Origin: Hydractinia symbiolongicarpus | Taxonomy: Eukaryota > Cnidaria > Hydrozoa > Anthoathecata > Hydractiniidae | Assembly (NCBI RefSeq): GCF_029227915.1 | Contig: NC_079879.1 | Coordinates: 26,848,501-26,912,500, forward strand | Direction of reading: 5' to 3' | Length of the DNA: 64,000 nucleotides | Part shown: positions 55,023 to 64,000 of the stretch, piece by piece | How positions within the stretch are numbered: position 1 is the first letter of the stretch | Layout: each line of letters begins with the position of its first letter | Position numbers and translations under genes: made by a program | The notes under the pieces: generated by a model | Database searches by the model: none | What the model saw: the letters and a program-made list of their open reading frames with translations, nothing else | Told to the model about the DNA's origin: nothing

Positions 55023-56340
55023 TTAATATAGTACATCCATAATTTCACCGTTTTGAATATTTAATTGGGCATCCATGATTAGATATATGTAGGCGTTTAA
55101 GAATCCCGTTTCGGCCGCCTTTTCAATTTGCAGTGTGATGCCCTCGCTCGCATTTTCAATCCGTCGTCCGGTACTGTGCAGTGAGTTTTCATCTATGGTT
55201 CTGAAATCCACCCATAGGGCGTATTTCGTGGTCAGGTAGTCCGCGACCTTCACATCATGTAGTTGCAGATGATTTTTGTATTTCACCTGCATTACCATCC
55301 CTTTGCTTGCCCTCCGCAAAATACTTGCAAATTTCAACATAATGCTCAAACGGTTGCATCCCTTGAGCGAAAAGTTGGTTGGGCTTACCCTCAACTATGG
55401 CGGATACCTTTTTGATCTTAGGATTGTAGAACCTACCTGTATCTCGTTTGTAAGCTTTCTCTTCCTCAAACAGAACCAATATACCCTTCAGGGACTTGCA
55501 TGGTGTATTGAATGACCAATTCCACGTTGTGTCTGACTTATCCACCCTAATTTGTCTATGTCTCAAGAATCTGTCATAGAGCACGGCCATGTTTTGGTAT
55601 TCATTTGAGATGAATCTGGCGAGTGTGGGTTGTGTCACAATCTCATATTCTAGAGATATGTTGGAGATTTTGTATTTAGCGTCTGGCGATGGTGCCGCGG
55701 AGGCTCCCGAGGGTTTTGCCGGTGTTGATAGCACCACCCTGTCATAATTGTTGAATGTTATCTCATAAGACAGTCTATTACCAAGTCCGGCCTGATAATA
55801 TGGGATCGTGCTATCCAGCATTTCAAAGTCTAGTGGTATGGTGAACTTATTGCCATATGCGTCATGGATTGCTTTGTCCGCGACCTCTGACGCGTCCTTG
55901 TCCGAGGCTTCCACTCTCAGCTTCATACAATTTTCCGTGCACCCATCGCTGGATATGATACCTTGTCTGACCGAGTTCCCCTTCTCATTCTTTGTCAGCC
56001 ATAAATCTCTGTAGCATCCGAAGATATCAAAGTCATCAATGCTCAGAATCTCGGTACCCTCGAACTTGATAGCCAGCTTTTTAACAATCGCCCTCCGGAT
56101 GTTGGAGACCAATGTTCTCTTGGTGTCGACTTTCGAATCGAGATTAATGTCGAAACTTAGTTTCGAAGTACCCGGAACAATGACATCATCCTTACCTAGA
56201 TTGGGGAACCTAATCAGGAGTAGCTGGTTCTGATCAATCTCACTTGGGTTGTGAGTGACAATTACTTTTTGATGCGTTCCCTTCACACCGTGCGCGATTC
56301 TAAGTGAACGCTCTGGGTTTAACTTTTTCCCGTATTCCAT
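55023..56340 (-). pseudogene. Double-jelly-roll major capsid protein, one frameshift
   Basis: From ATG 56,340 (MEYGKKLNPERSLRIAHG) the frame runs about 340 codons, including FPNLGKDDVIVPGTSKLSF, FGCYRDLW and YYQAGLGNRLSYEITF, then leaves the coding frame within 55,255-55,330. The C-terminal part (YALWVDFRTIDEN, EGITLQIEKAA, YLIMDAQLNIQNG) continues in another frame to TAA 55,023. The total of about 438 codons suits Polinton/adintovirus major capsid proteins. The segment order and C-terminus agree with the outer copy. The protein would form the icosahedral shell. The shift is either real inactivation or an assembly error. Confidence 0.85.
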
Positions 56341-56381
56341 GCTATTCCATATTACTTTTATTTTATTTTACTTTAATTCGG

Positions 56382-56957
56382 TTAATGTCGGCTATATGTA
56401 TCCGCCGCGTCCCTTATGTGCAGTGTAACTGTTTTATTCATACCTCCCCATAGCACCTTATCCTCCTGACTAGTGACTCTCAAGGTTAGTGATTGAAGCA
56501 AACCGTTCTTTAGTTTCTTATATTGCGGGTTTTTAGGTTCAACATGCGTAAAATCATCACCATGCTCAGATATATGGTGTGTCATCAGCGTGCTGCTGTA
56601 TTCACCATCTTCAAGATTTGATGAATTATCCAATTCATCAAGGTGAAAATATAGCTCCGTTATGCCATGTAGCTTCATTATTTTCGCCAATTTAGGGTTT
56701 CTGCTTAGGGGCGACGATTTCACATCACCTCCCACTATCGAATTCAAATCCCTCGCGGTGTACTGCTGACCCTTTGGTAAGCTAATCTGGGTATTTCCAT
56801 CCGTCGGGAGTATATCTATTTTATCTAAAGTTATATATACGATATTGTCTGAAAACACCTCCACGATCGCAACCTCCTTCGTGCCATGCGAGTTGTCGAT
56901 CGGACGATGCAGATAGATTTTCTTCTCGCTATTTACGTCTTTTATTGTAATATACAT
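56382..56957 (-). CDS. Candidate minor capsid (penton, single jelly-roll) protein
   Basis: 191 residues, beta-rich in appearance. It begins MYITIKDVNSEKKIYLHRP, then EVAIVEVFSDNIVYITLDKI, with a late LTLRVTSQEDKVLWGGMNKT. It lies directly upstream of the major capsid gene on the same strand, 41 bp apart, the usual place for the Polinton minor capsid gene. The assignment rests on position, length and general appearance, not on a diagnostic motif. Confidence 0.6.
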   Translation of the reverse strand: MYITIKDVNSEKKIYLHRPIDNSHGTKEVAIVEVFSDNIVYITLDKIDILPTDGNTQISLPKGQQYTARDLNSIVGGDVKSSPLSRNPKLAKIMKLHGITELYFHLDELDNSSNLEDGEYSSTLMTHHISEHGDDFTHVEPKNPQYKKLKNGLLQSLTLRVTSQEDKVLWGGMNKTVTLHIRDAADTYSRH

Positions 56958-56968
56958 TATTATATTAG
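56958..56968. promoter_or_regulatory. TATTATATTAG element, second copy
   Basis: Immediately upstream of the minus-strand start at 56,957, in the 38-bp gap shared with the plus-strand gene starting at 56,996. Confidence 0.5.
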
Positions 56969-56995
56969 AGATTGTGAATATATTTAAATCAAAGA

Positions 56996-58201
56996 ATGGA
57001 TGACATTTTCAAATATAACCCGAACGCGACATATAAGCCGAATGGAGGGACGTATCTTCAAATATTGGGTGCCAGGGATCTGTACAAACAGGCCATTATT
57101 GTGTCTGAAAGCGGATCCTTCCCCGCTTCCTTTCCTAATATTTTTACCAATTATGAACTTGGTGAAAACGCGCAACGTATGAACGTGTGGAATGAGCAAC
57201 CTTTTAGACTGTGGCAAACCCAGCTCAATTTCGCCACCTGGTGCGCTTCAAGTGCCTGCGGAGTCAGCTCCGAACACCTGAAGGATGGTAGATCCATGGT
57301 CAGGTCGATATATCGCTTTCATGTGTATTATCACATTAGACGAATCATTAAGCGCTTGCAGATACCTCTGCCCTTTGAGGATAGCTTCAACCGATACGAC
57401 AATCCCTATTCAAATGAGGAGTTTCTAAAAATCTGCGGCGATTATGGGGTTGATCCCAACCCCATGAAATACAGGGGTCAGAACTTTTTCAGCTCATATC
57501 AAAAAAGACGTAAAGAATATCCAACTCCGGGGTTAAGTTATTTCACAAACGACTCCATGACGCGGTGGATTGTGGAAAAATCCGATGGATTTACAAAAAC
57601 GGGCCTTGTGAAGATCTCGAGCAGTGTTAGGGCCTATGCCTATCTTGTTCTTAGTTCTCAGGCCTCGGCGCGCTCATCCATCCTCGGTAATGATTCAAGT
57701 GCTCTGACCGCCCAAAAAGTTTTTATGAATAACCTTGAGGATATTGTTAACCGTAGGGTCGATATTCAGGAGGACATTAAGCGTTATCAGGATACTCTAA
57801 ACTACGCATCATCGAAAGTTGATTATTCCGTCGGGAGGGGTATTTATATGATACCCAGCGACATGAATCTCAGAATTAAGACCGGCGTGGTGGGTTACAA
57901 CAACAAGATTTTGATATCCGGTGAGGATCTTAACATTGGTATTAATCGAAAGGTTAATGAATCACATAAATCCGTAGCGCCCGTCCATCCCGATACTCAT
58001 CCCGATACCCATCCTGATCATCCCGATAAACACACCATCGTGAAACATGTGGATAAACACATTACCGGTGCTACCGGCGGTGGCGATGTCGGCGCTACTG
58101 GTGCTACCGGTGATACCGGGGGTAGTACTCATGAGGATGAGAAGATTGCTCTGATTTTATCTTTTACCGCGGCATTTAGCATATGGTATGCTTTTCGATA
58201 G
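56996..58201 (+). CDS. 401-aa protein with His-Pro-Asp and collagen-like repeats and a C-terminal membrane helix
   Basis: The N-terminal 300 residues form a dense conserved body (FPASFPNIFTNYELGENAQR, VWNEQPFRLWQTQLNFATWC, DSMTRWIVEKSDGFTKTGL). A tail with HPDTHPDTHPDHPDKH (about 332-347) follows, then collagen-like Gly-Ala-Thr triplets (GATGGGDVGATGATGDTGG), and a terminal hydrophobic helix (LILSFTAAFSIWYAF). I recognise this as a recurrent cnidarian Polinton protein without assigned function. The stalk plus membrane anchor suggests a virion surface or fibre-like component. Divergent from the minor capsid gene; followed by a hairpin and the right TIR. Intact. Confidence 0.8.
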   Translation: MDDIFKYNPNATYKPNGGTYLQILGARDLYKQAIIVSESGSFPASFPNIFTNYELGENAQRMNVWNEQPFRLWQTQLNFATWCASSACGVSSEHLKDGRSMVRSIYRFHVYYHIRRIIKRLQIPLPFEDSFNRYDNPYSNEEFLKICGDYGVDPNPMKYRGQNFFSSYQKRRKEYPTPGLSYFTNDSMTRWIVEKSDGFTKTGLVKISSSVRAYAYLVLSSQASARSSILGNDSSALTAQKVFMNNLEDIVNRRVDIQEDIKRYQDTLNYASSKVDYSVGRGIYMIPSDMNLRIKTGVVGYNNKILISGEDLNIGINRKVNESHKSVAPVHPDTHPDTHPDHPDKHTIVKHVDKHITGATGGGDVGATGATGDTGGSTHEDEKIALILSFTAAFSIWYAFR

Positions 58202-58213
58202 AATCTAGAAATC

Positions 58214-58238
58214 ATCTTTACCTGTTTCTGGTAAAGAT
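58214..58238 (+). terminator. 9-bp hairpin after the 401-aa gene
   Basis: ATCTTTACC and GGTAAAGAT around TGTTTCT, 12 bases after the stop. Same stem and loop as after the integrase gene. Confidence 0.75.
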
Positions 58239-58239
58239 A

Positions 58240-58506
58240 GACACCTATCACTATAATTGGGGGGCACGACAGATGAGGGTGGGGAGGGACCCATGGGACA
58301 CGGTGGGGATTGGGGGACACGGCTGGGGAGGGGGGTTTTGGACAGATATTATAGAGCATGCCCGCTTATTTAACGTAAAGTGGTAAAGTGCACATGGATT
58401 TTATGGACTCTTCTATCGTTGATTTGACGTGGATGATCTATAAATTGACGTGGAGTGGTACAGAATATATTAATCGCTGTCCTAGGATCGGCATTTTCCT
58501 ATCTCT
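58240..58506 (-). repeat. Right terminal inverted repeat
   Basis: Complementary to the left TIR. The outermost 160 bases differ at about one position. The inner G-rich part carries about 20 extra bases relative to the left end. Confidence 0.92.
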
Positions 58507-58511
58507 ACCTC
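58507..58511. repeat. Right target-site duplication, ACCTC
   Basis: Directly outside the right TIR; matches 43,490-43,494. Confidence 0.8.
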
Positions 58512-61500
58512 TTGCGTGTATACCTTGTGGCCCTTGTTTTGAATGAGTGCCTGGATTTGTAGATATCTACGCCCTCTTCCAGACACCGCCAATAATCATC
58601 AAAAGGTAATGGATTTTTTGGTTACGCATTTTTTCACACCCTTCGCTTTTCGATCACCGCCCTCCTTTGTGAGGCTCTTGTAAGCATAGAGTTTGACCCT
58701 CAGGGTGACGAATTCAGTCGTGATTTTACCGCCTAATTCGTCCTTCATCAAGCCTACCATCTTGTTTTTCCCCACAGGAAAGTGGGGCCTTCTATCATCC
58801 TTGCTATACGCACTTGTGTCAAAGCGTGTTTCAACATCGTCCCTGATATCCCTGTAGAAGTCCTCCGTTCGTATATGGTACACAAAACTGTCTGTGTCCA
58901 TGTAGCAGAGTTGCAATTTGCTACGGTACTTAGGTTGCATGAAATCGTAGTGAAACTCGCACATGACTAATTTCGACATATCCAATATAGCCTGGCCAAT
59001 GTATACGGGCTTATTCATCTTGCCCGTCTCAACGCTTACCAGGTTTTTGCTGAACCTGCTTTCACCCTTGAAATTTAGCTTCATTACGAGTTTTGTATAC
59101 TTATCCTCGTTGGTAACCATCTAAATATTGCGGTGGTTTCTAATGTTCTCCATGGGCTTGCCAAATACGCTTAAATTCATAAGCTTTTAGAAGGCTTTTT
59201 CGAACTCGTTCTTGGCAGGCGTTCTCAGCCTCGTATTGTGATCAATGTAGCCCCTCAACCATGCCTTTTGGTTGAACCGGATCACCCTGTGCACTTTCTT
59301 CAATTCAAGCCCATGTTTTAAAGCCTCGTGAAGGGTTCTTATATGCACCACCTATCTGCGCATATTCTCCAAATTCGGTACCAGTTCCTCAACCCTATGG
59401 ACCATCGTGTGGTTGGGTAGAAACGGCAGTGGTCCCTCCGGGTAATCGATATCTACCTCTAAAATGTACCCATGCCTATTGTCCCTAACGAGCTTCCCGA
59501 TCCGCCTTTCAGTAAATGCCTCGACGTTTGATACCCATTTGAAACCACCTGTTGGGAGATCCTGCCTCATAGTCCATCCGTATAGGTTGTTCGCATCGAG
59601 GTACTGCAGGAAGGAGGACTCCTCATTCCGGTTATACTGGTCCCCCATATACTTGTTATTGGCCTTGGCAGGCGCCTCGAAATGTCTCGAAGACGTCGGC
59701 CAATAGCAGTACGTTTATAGTCAGGTAGATGTCATGATAGTCTCCCATGATGACGTTATCACCCTCTGGGGTAATGGCATTCCATACCTCTTTTGCATAT
59801 GCTTGTCCCTGTCACTTATGCCCTTCATATTCAGCTTTCTGTAAAAGGCCTTCTTGGGAGGTAGCTCCGACTCCTCAAATCGCTGCCATCCATCCATGTA
59901 TGCAAACGGATACACGCCTTTTCGAAGCATCAGCCTGAAGGTATCATCTTTGTCGATGAAATTTGCCATTGACGGTACGTTTGCCTTTACCCGATCTAGA
60001 TTAAGCTGCTTGGTGGTACTCGTCGATTCACAATTTTTACACCAAAATCTTGCGATATATTTGGCGTCTATGTCCTGAAATTCTAGGCATGTATCTGCAC
60101 ACTGCTTACATTTCATATCTGCAGCGTTCGTACCAATGAGGTTGCATGCCAACTTATCCAGGCTTGAGGGCATGAGTCGAAATGAATCGATGAACCTAAT
60201 CTCTATTGTCTTGTACTTTTCCCCATCACCATATCCCATACCTCCAAGGGGTACCTTGATTTTCACGTTGAAACTTATATATTTTTCAACATTTTCGGCG
60301 ATGCAACCAATGACCTGGGTGTCGTATTCTTCCCCTAATTCCCGGATGAACAGGATACACGGTACGTGCTTGCTTAGCCTTTTCGTCTTGGTGTCCCTTG
60401 CATTCTCTACCGATACTAGCAGGCTCTCGAAATCCGCATAGATGGCAAAGGGTACATTGAATTGCATTTTTCAGCCTCTGTTGGCATTGTGATCTTGACT
60501 GCCTCATGATCGATGCAATATCTATAATGCTTGTCCCTCCCTCGATTCAATTGTGGGAAAACCATGCAAACAATTCGGGCAGAAGTGCATTGCGTTCCTG
60601 TTCTTCAAAGTCTCCTTGCCTCGACAGACTTTTGACTGCCGTATAGTGGGTCTTTTTATCATCAGCGATGTGCAGTAGGGTCACCACCTTGGTACGCCCG
60701 TTATGTACCGATCGACGTAGTATATTGATCCTCTTTCCCGCTATATAGAGGACGTTTACGCAATGTCGGGGTTATTCGCCTCGAATTTGTATATGGATTT
60801 GATACTTGTTGGGAACTCTATACCATCCCAGTTATAAAGGCCTACGTAGGGTTTCAGCTTATCGATCCTTTGTGCGTCTTTTTCAATCTCCTCGTGATGC
60901 AGTGATGCTATAATGGCCCACTTGAAACACTCCTCATCATCGTTTTTTGGATTAATGACGGCCTTTTTGGATGCTACTCATTTGGGTAGTTCGATGTACG
61001 ATGAGCCTCTTGTTAGTCTCAATTTGTGAAAGTTCACGTCGAGGTATAGTATTTGAGAGATTTTGAAGCCACTTTGGGGTAACGCTGGATTTTCCACATG
61101 TGTTTTAACCTGGGCAAACATCCTATCAAGCACGTCATCCACATCGTTACCCTGGAATACCGAGGCCATATTGCTGTGGAACACCTTCTTCACCTCGATG
61201 TACTCATCGTTGGCCCCCTCTATATTTGACGGTTTCTTCCACATAATCCACAGGGATAACTGTATCTTTGTGGACCCCATATCTTCCACCTGGTCCCCAA
61301 CCAAGGTTTTCACGTTTGGTCGCACCATCCCGATATATCCGTCAACGTTGACACTTCCCATACCGGGAATTCGGAAACTTTGGAAGGTCCTGTGGAGAGC
61401 ATGCTTATATTCCTGGGGTGTAAAATCCTGTCCTGGCTGTTCATATAAATTTTCGATGTCTTCAAGGTAGTCCTCGTCGGCCCCTTTTTCCACTTCATGA

Positions 61501-61822
61501 TGTGGTGTGGGTCTTGTGTTGGCTGCCCCGTTATATAGCCCCATAACAGTACGTTTGAAGGCCGCATAGATCCTCTTGACTCCCTCCTTTATAGGTTTGA
61601 GGACAGCATCAACTAGCCAGTTGTACCATCCCCGCATCTTGGTTTTCACGATCGATTTTTTGACAGCTCTTCGTTCTCAAAAATGTCCATAGCCTCGGGC
61701 GTTGGTAGTATGGTTAATGGCCTCCAATAGGGCAGCCAATTCAGCATTGCGTAGGTTATAATACCCTGTAAGTCCACGGGTTTTTGCAATATCGCGTAAT
61801 TGTTTGACTGTGTATGAATTCA
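58507..61822 (-). pseudogene. polB: Outer Polinton family B DNA polymerase, main part, decayed
   Basis: Start at 61,822 encodes a SAP domain (MNSYTVKQLRDIAKTRG). Pieces in several frames then follow the inner polymerase: LTRGSSYIELPK, exonuclease I (AIYADFESL), RFIDSFRLMPSSLDKLACNL, motif A (YLDANNLYGW), the NQKAWLRGYIDHNTRLRT region and motif C (YMDTDSFVYH). There are many frameshifts and stops, including TGA at about 61,672. The part between exonuclease motifs I and II that holds the endonuclease VII-like module in the inner protein is missing (HVPC runs directly into ILFIRELG). A different zinc-binding pair (CKQC ... CKNC) lies further on. The 3' end was severed by the inner element. Confidence 0.85.
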
Positions 61823-64000
61823 TTTCTCTTTATTATATAGTATTTTTTGTTTTGTCAGAAGATTTCGTTCTGCTCGACCTAGCATGTCTTTATTGCGATT
61901 AGGGAAAATTTTTTATCATACAAAAAAGAGTAGGGAAATTCCCCCTTATGCACGTAGAATATTATGGGAAATTGCGCTAGAAATTTTCGGATCTTTTAAT
62001 ATACTTTTGATGACGTTATCAAAGTAATGAATATTAGGGACTAGGTCTTGGCTATGCGGTGAATACTAGGGGATTGTGCTGAAGGCCGGACGCTGCCTAT
62101 TAGGGACTTTTTCGTGGGCGTGCGCGTGCGCCAGATGTGCGTTGCGCCAGAAGGAACATTTCTCTATCTCTGCGCGTGGCCTTGTGGTTTTGGAGTTTGT
62201 TTCGTACTCACAAAGTCCTTGGTTCAGTCCACAGCGAGGGCATGTTTAGCAAGTGTCTTTACCACAGCTGCGGGTCAACCCATTCCATGTGAGGGACATT
62301 GGGTAGGCATATGCCAGTGTATACTTAATGCATATATTCGGAACGCAGGACCCGCGTTAATAACAATATTTTCAACACTGAAGTGGCTTTATCCTGTATA
62401 AACATTTGGGCTAATAGTCTAACATAAACAATACGAGGTTTTTTTGCTTCAAATATAGCTTTGTTAATTGAGCTTTCTTCGATGATATCAAAATGCAGTT
62501 TTTCTCATACGACAGCTCAGGGGGGTTTCTGCCCGATATAAAATTTCAACTCGGCGCCGGGCCAAAATCTTTTATGCTTTTCCATGAAAATTTAAGTATT
62601 ATCTCATCCCGAATAGAACAATTATTAACTTAGCCGAGCTTAAACAATAGAACTTGCCAATCAGAAAGCGCGGTCACCATTTGCGAACTAGCGTGATTTT
62701 TTCTATTTTCCAATTCCTCGATATAAAGAAAAATTATGCTGGGTCTCCAGGCTACTTCGAATACAAACAATTTAAATTTCTGATGTAAAACGAGTTTCAT
62801 TTAATATCTGACGAAAACGTACAACTTGAACAGGAAAAACTGCATCAAAGAAAAAACGACATTTCTCTGACAAAGGTTGTATACATGTCATTTTTGGCAA
62901 GATGCATAATATTTCCTTCCTTTTTGTTAAACTTAATTTCTTTAATTTGAAATTAAAAGATAAAGTAAAATTAAGAGCCGACTCTGTATTTTCCTGCTTT
63001 TGATGAAATCTTGTAAACAATGCGATATGTTTACATCCGCTAAATTAGATTTCAGTGATTGCAATTGTAATATTTTATCCGCTTGTCTGTGATATTATTA
63101 TTCATTATCGGGTATGTATAAACTTTTTCCGCATTTGAAATAACACTACAAACAGCGGTAATCTTTTTGTTCTAACTTCTGACTATGCAGTGACGAAACG
63201 ACGAAATTTTTAATTTCAAAAAGTTTCCCTATGACGAGACGTGCTTTATACTTTTCGTGACTGGGATGTACTCATTTCAGTCTTTTGTTTGTCTGTGTGC
63301 CTGTCTGCGTAAATGACAGGCGAAATGTCAATTACGTAAAGAGTACACGAAATTTATAACCGTGTGTATAGTTGTTAAGAATTCCGGCACTTTTCTTTTC
63401 GGGTTCTCGGAAGGGACAGTTTGAAGTCATAGCTGCCTAGCGTATAAGAGATTATCGCATTTTTGGGACTATGCTTAATGTCAAAAAGACCATTCTCGTC
63501 CCCTGAGCTGTTTGAGTTAAAACCTGAGAGTTCTGGGGTCGAGTATGACTTCTGCAGGTAATGCGTTTTGGCTAATTTAGGGGGGGGGGGAGATACATGT
63601 TGATAGATGAAAAATTTTCATTTGTGCCTATAACTTTCGTATAATGCAACCTTTTTCCCATGCTTTTTTGCCTTTTTGAATAAGTTAAGGTGTCAAACAA
63701 CCTCGGAGACGGGAATACGTATAATAGTAAATGATGAAACCGCACCACAAAGAAATATTCTTTTCTACTAGTAATAACAACTCAGAAGCACGATCAATTT
63801 TTCCTCAAAACATTTAACAGCCGTAAAATGGTTGGTAAATCGCAAAGAAATTTGCTATACACTCAAGCGCTAATTTACGCCTTTTATCGTGTATATTATG
63901 GTTTTAAGCTACCATTATGAAAAGTTATTCAACTTGTATTTTTAGCAGAAAAACCAGAACGTAACTGTGTCTCGTTTAATGCACTGCCTCGATGCTTTCT
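61823..64000. other. Host DNA right of the Polintons
   Basis: No gene recognised. The first 300 bases could hold the lost right end of the outer element, but no inverted repeat of the left side is visible. An open frame at 62,114-62,401 has no domain. A G-run lies at about 63,581-63,591. Confidence 0.4.

Larger units (their letters stand above)
43495..58506. mobile_element. Inner Polinton/Maverick (adintovirus-like) element, 15.0 kb, nearly complete
   Basis: Bounded by near-identical terminal inverted repeats and a 5-bp duplication. It encodes the Polinton core: protein-primed family B polymerase, retrovirus-like integrase, packaging ATPase and double-jelly-roll capsid protein, plus about a dozen accessory genes. 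Visibly richer in G+C than the host DNA around it. TIR similarity indicates recent insertion. No adenovirus-type cysteine protease is recognised. Damage is limited to one stop in the polymerase, one in the 51,170 gene and one frameshift in the capsid gene. Confidence 0.93.

Noticed and set aside
61823-62100. Right TIR of the outer element
   Set aside because: I found no inverted match on the left side near 38.1 kb; both outer ends appear truncated.
62114-62401. A 95-residue plus-strand frame as a gene
   Set aside because: No recognisable domain, no homology to either element, no splice support.

Overview
The window is nuclear DNA of an animal, most likely a cnidarian. It is AT-rich, gene-poor and full of short DNA-transposon relics, and it carries Polinton/Maverick gene families (a 401-aa collagen-like tailed protein, several small membrane proteins) that I associate with cnidarian genomes. 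The taxon is inference. One host gene stands out: a three-exon minus-strand gene at 24,398-27,678 whose exons encode a signal peptide, a cysteine-rich three-finger (LU/activin-receptor-like) ectodomain and a transmembrane tail, with both introns in phase 1.

From 0 to 38 kb the rest is repeats: minisatellites (7.1, 16.97, 18.98, 33.4-33.9, 36.2-36.8 kb), inverted-repeat elements and MITEs (14.6, 16.3, 16.8, 26.1, 34.9, 35.9 kb), a TTAA-flanked piggyBac-type MITE (18,435-18,980), relics of P-element-like, Penelope-like and LINE-like elements, a tRNA-derived SINE, a short tRNA-like sequence and an exact 171-bp tandem duplication.

From 38.1 to 61.8 kb there are two Polinton/Maverick (adintovirus-like) elements, one inside the other. 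The inner element is 43,495-58,506 (15,012 bp), with about 250-bp terminal inverted repeats (TIRs) and a 5-bp target duplication ACCTC. It keeps a nearly full gene set: SAP-domain family B DNA polymerase, SAP-RING protein, small SAP protein, retrovirus-type integrase, double-jelly-roll major capsid protein, candidate minor capsid protein, packaging ATPase and a series of small membrane or structural proteins. It is only lightly damaged: one in-frame stop in the polymerase, one in-frame stop in a coiled-coil gene, and one frameshift in the major capsid gene. It sits in the 3' end of the polymerase pseudogene of an older, heavily decayed and different Polinton. The outer polymerase runs 61,822 to 58,507 and resumes at 43,494 to 43,387; its other remains (capsid C-terminus, HNH nuclease, integrase, membrane proteins, a possible BRO-type regulator) occupy 38.1-43.4 kb.

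Most unusual in the inner element: (i) a C-terminal RING with the exact zinc-ligand spacing and HGxTGH signature of the MDM2/MDMX class, joined to a SAP domain whose leader and N-terminus look duplicated from the polymerase gene; (ii) perfect hairpins just after stop codons, with different stems for plus-strand and minus-strand genes, resembling the transcript-end hairpins of Mimivirus and its virophage; (iii) tightly packed, overlapping minus-strand genes suggesting polycistronic or virus-style transcription.

Beyond 61.8 kb I see no gene.
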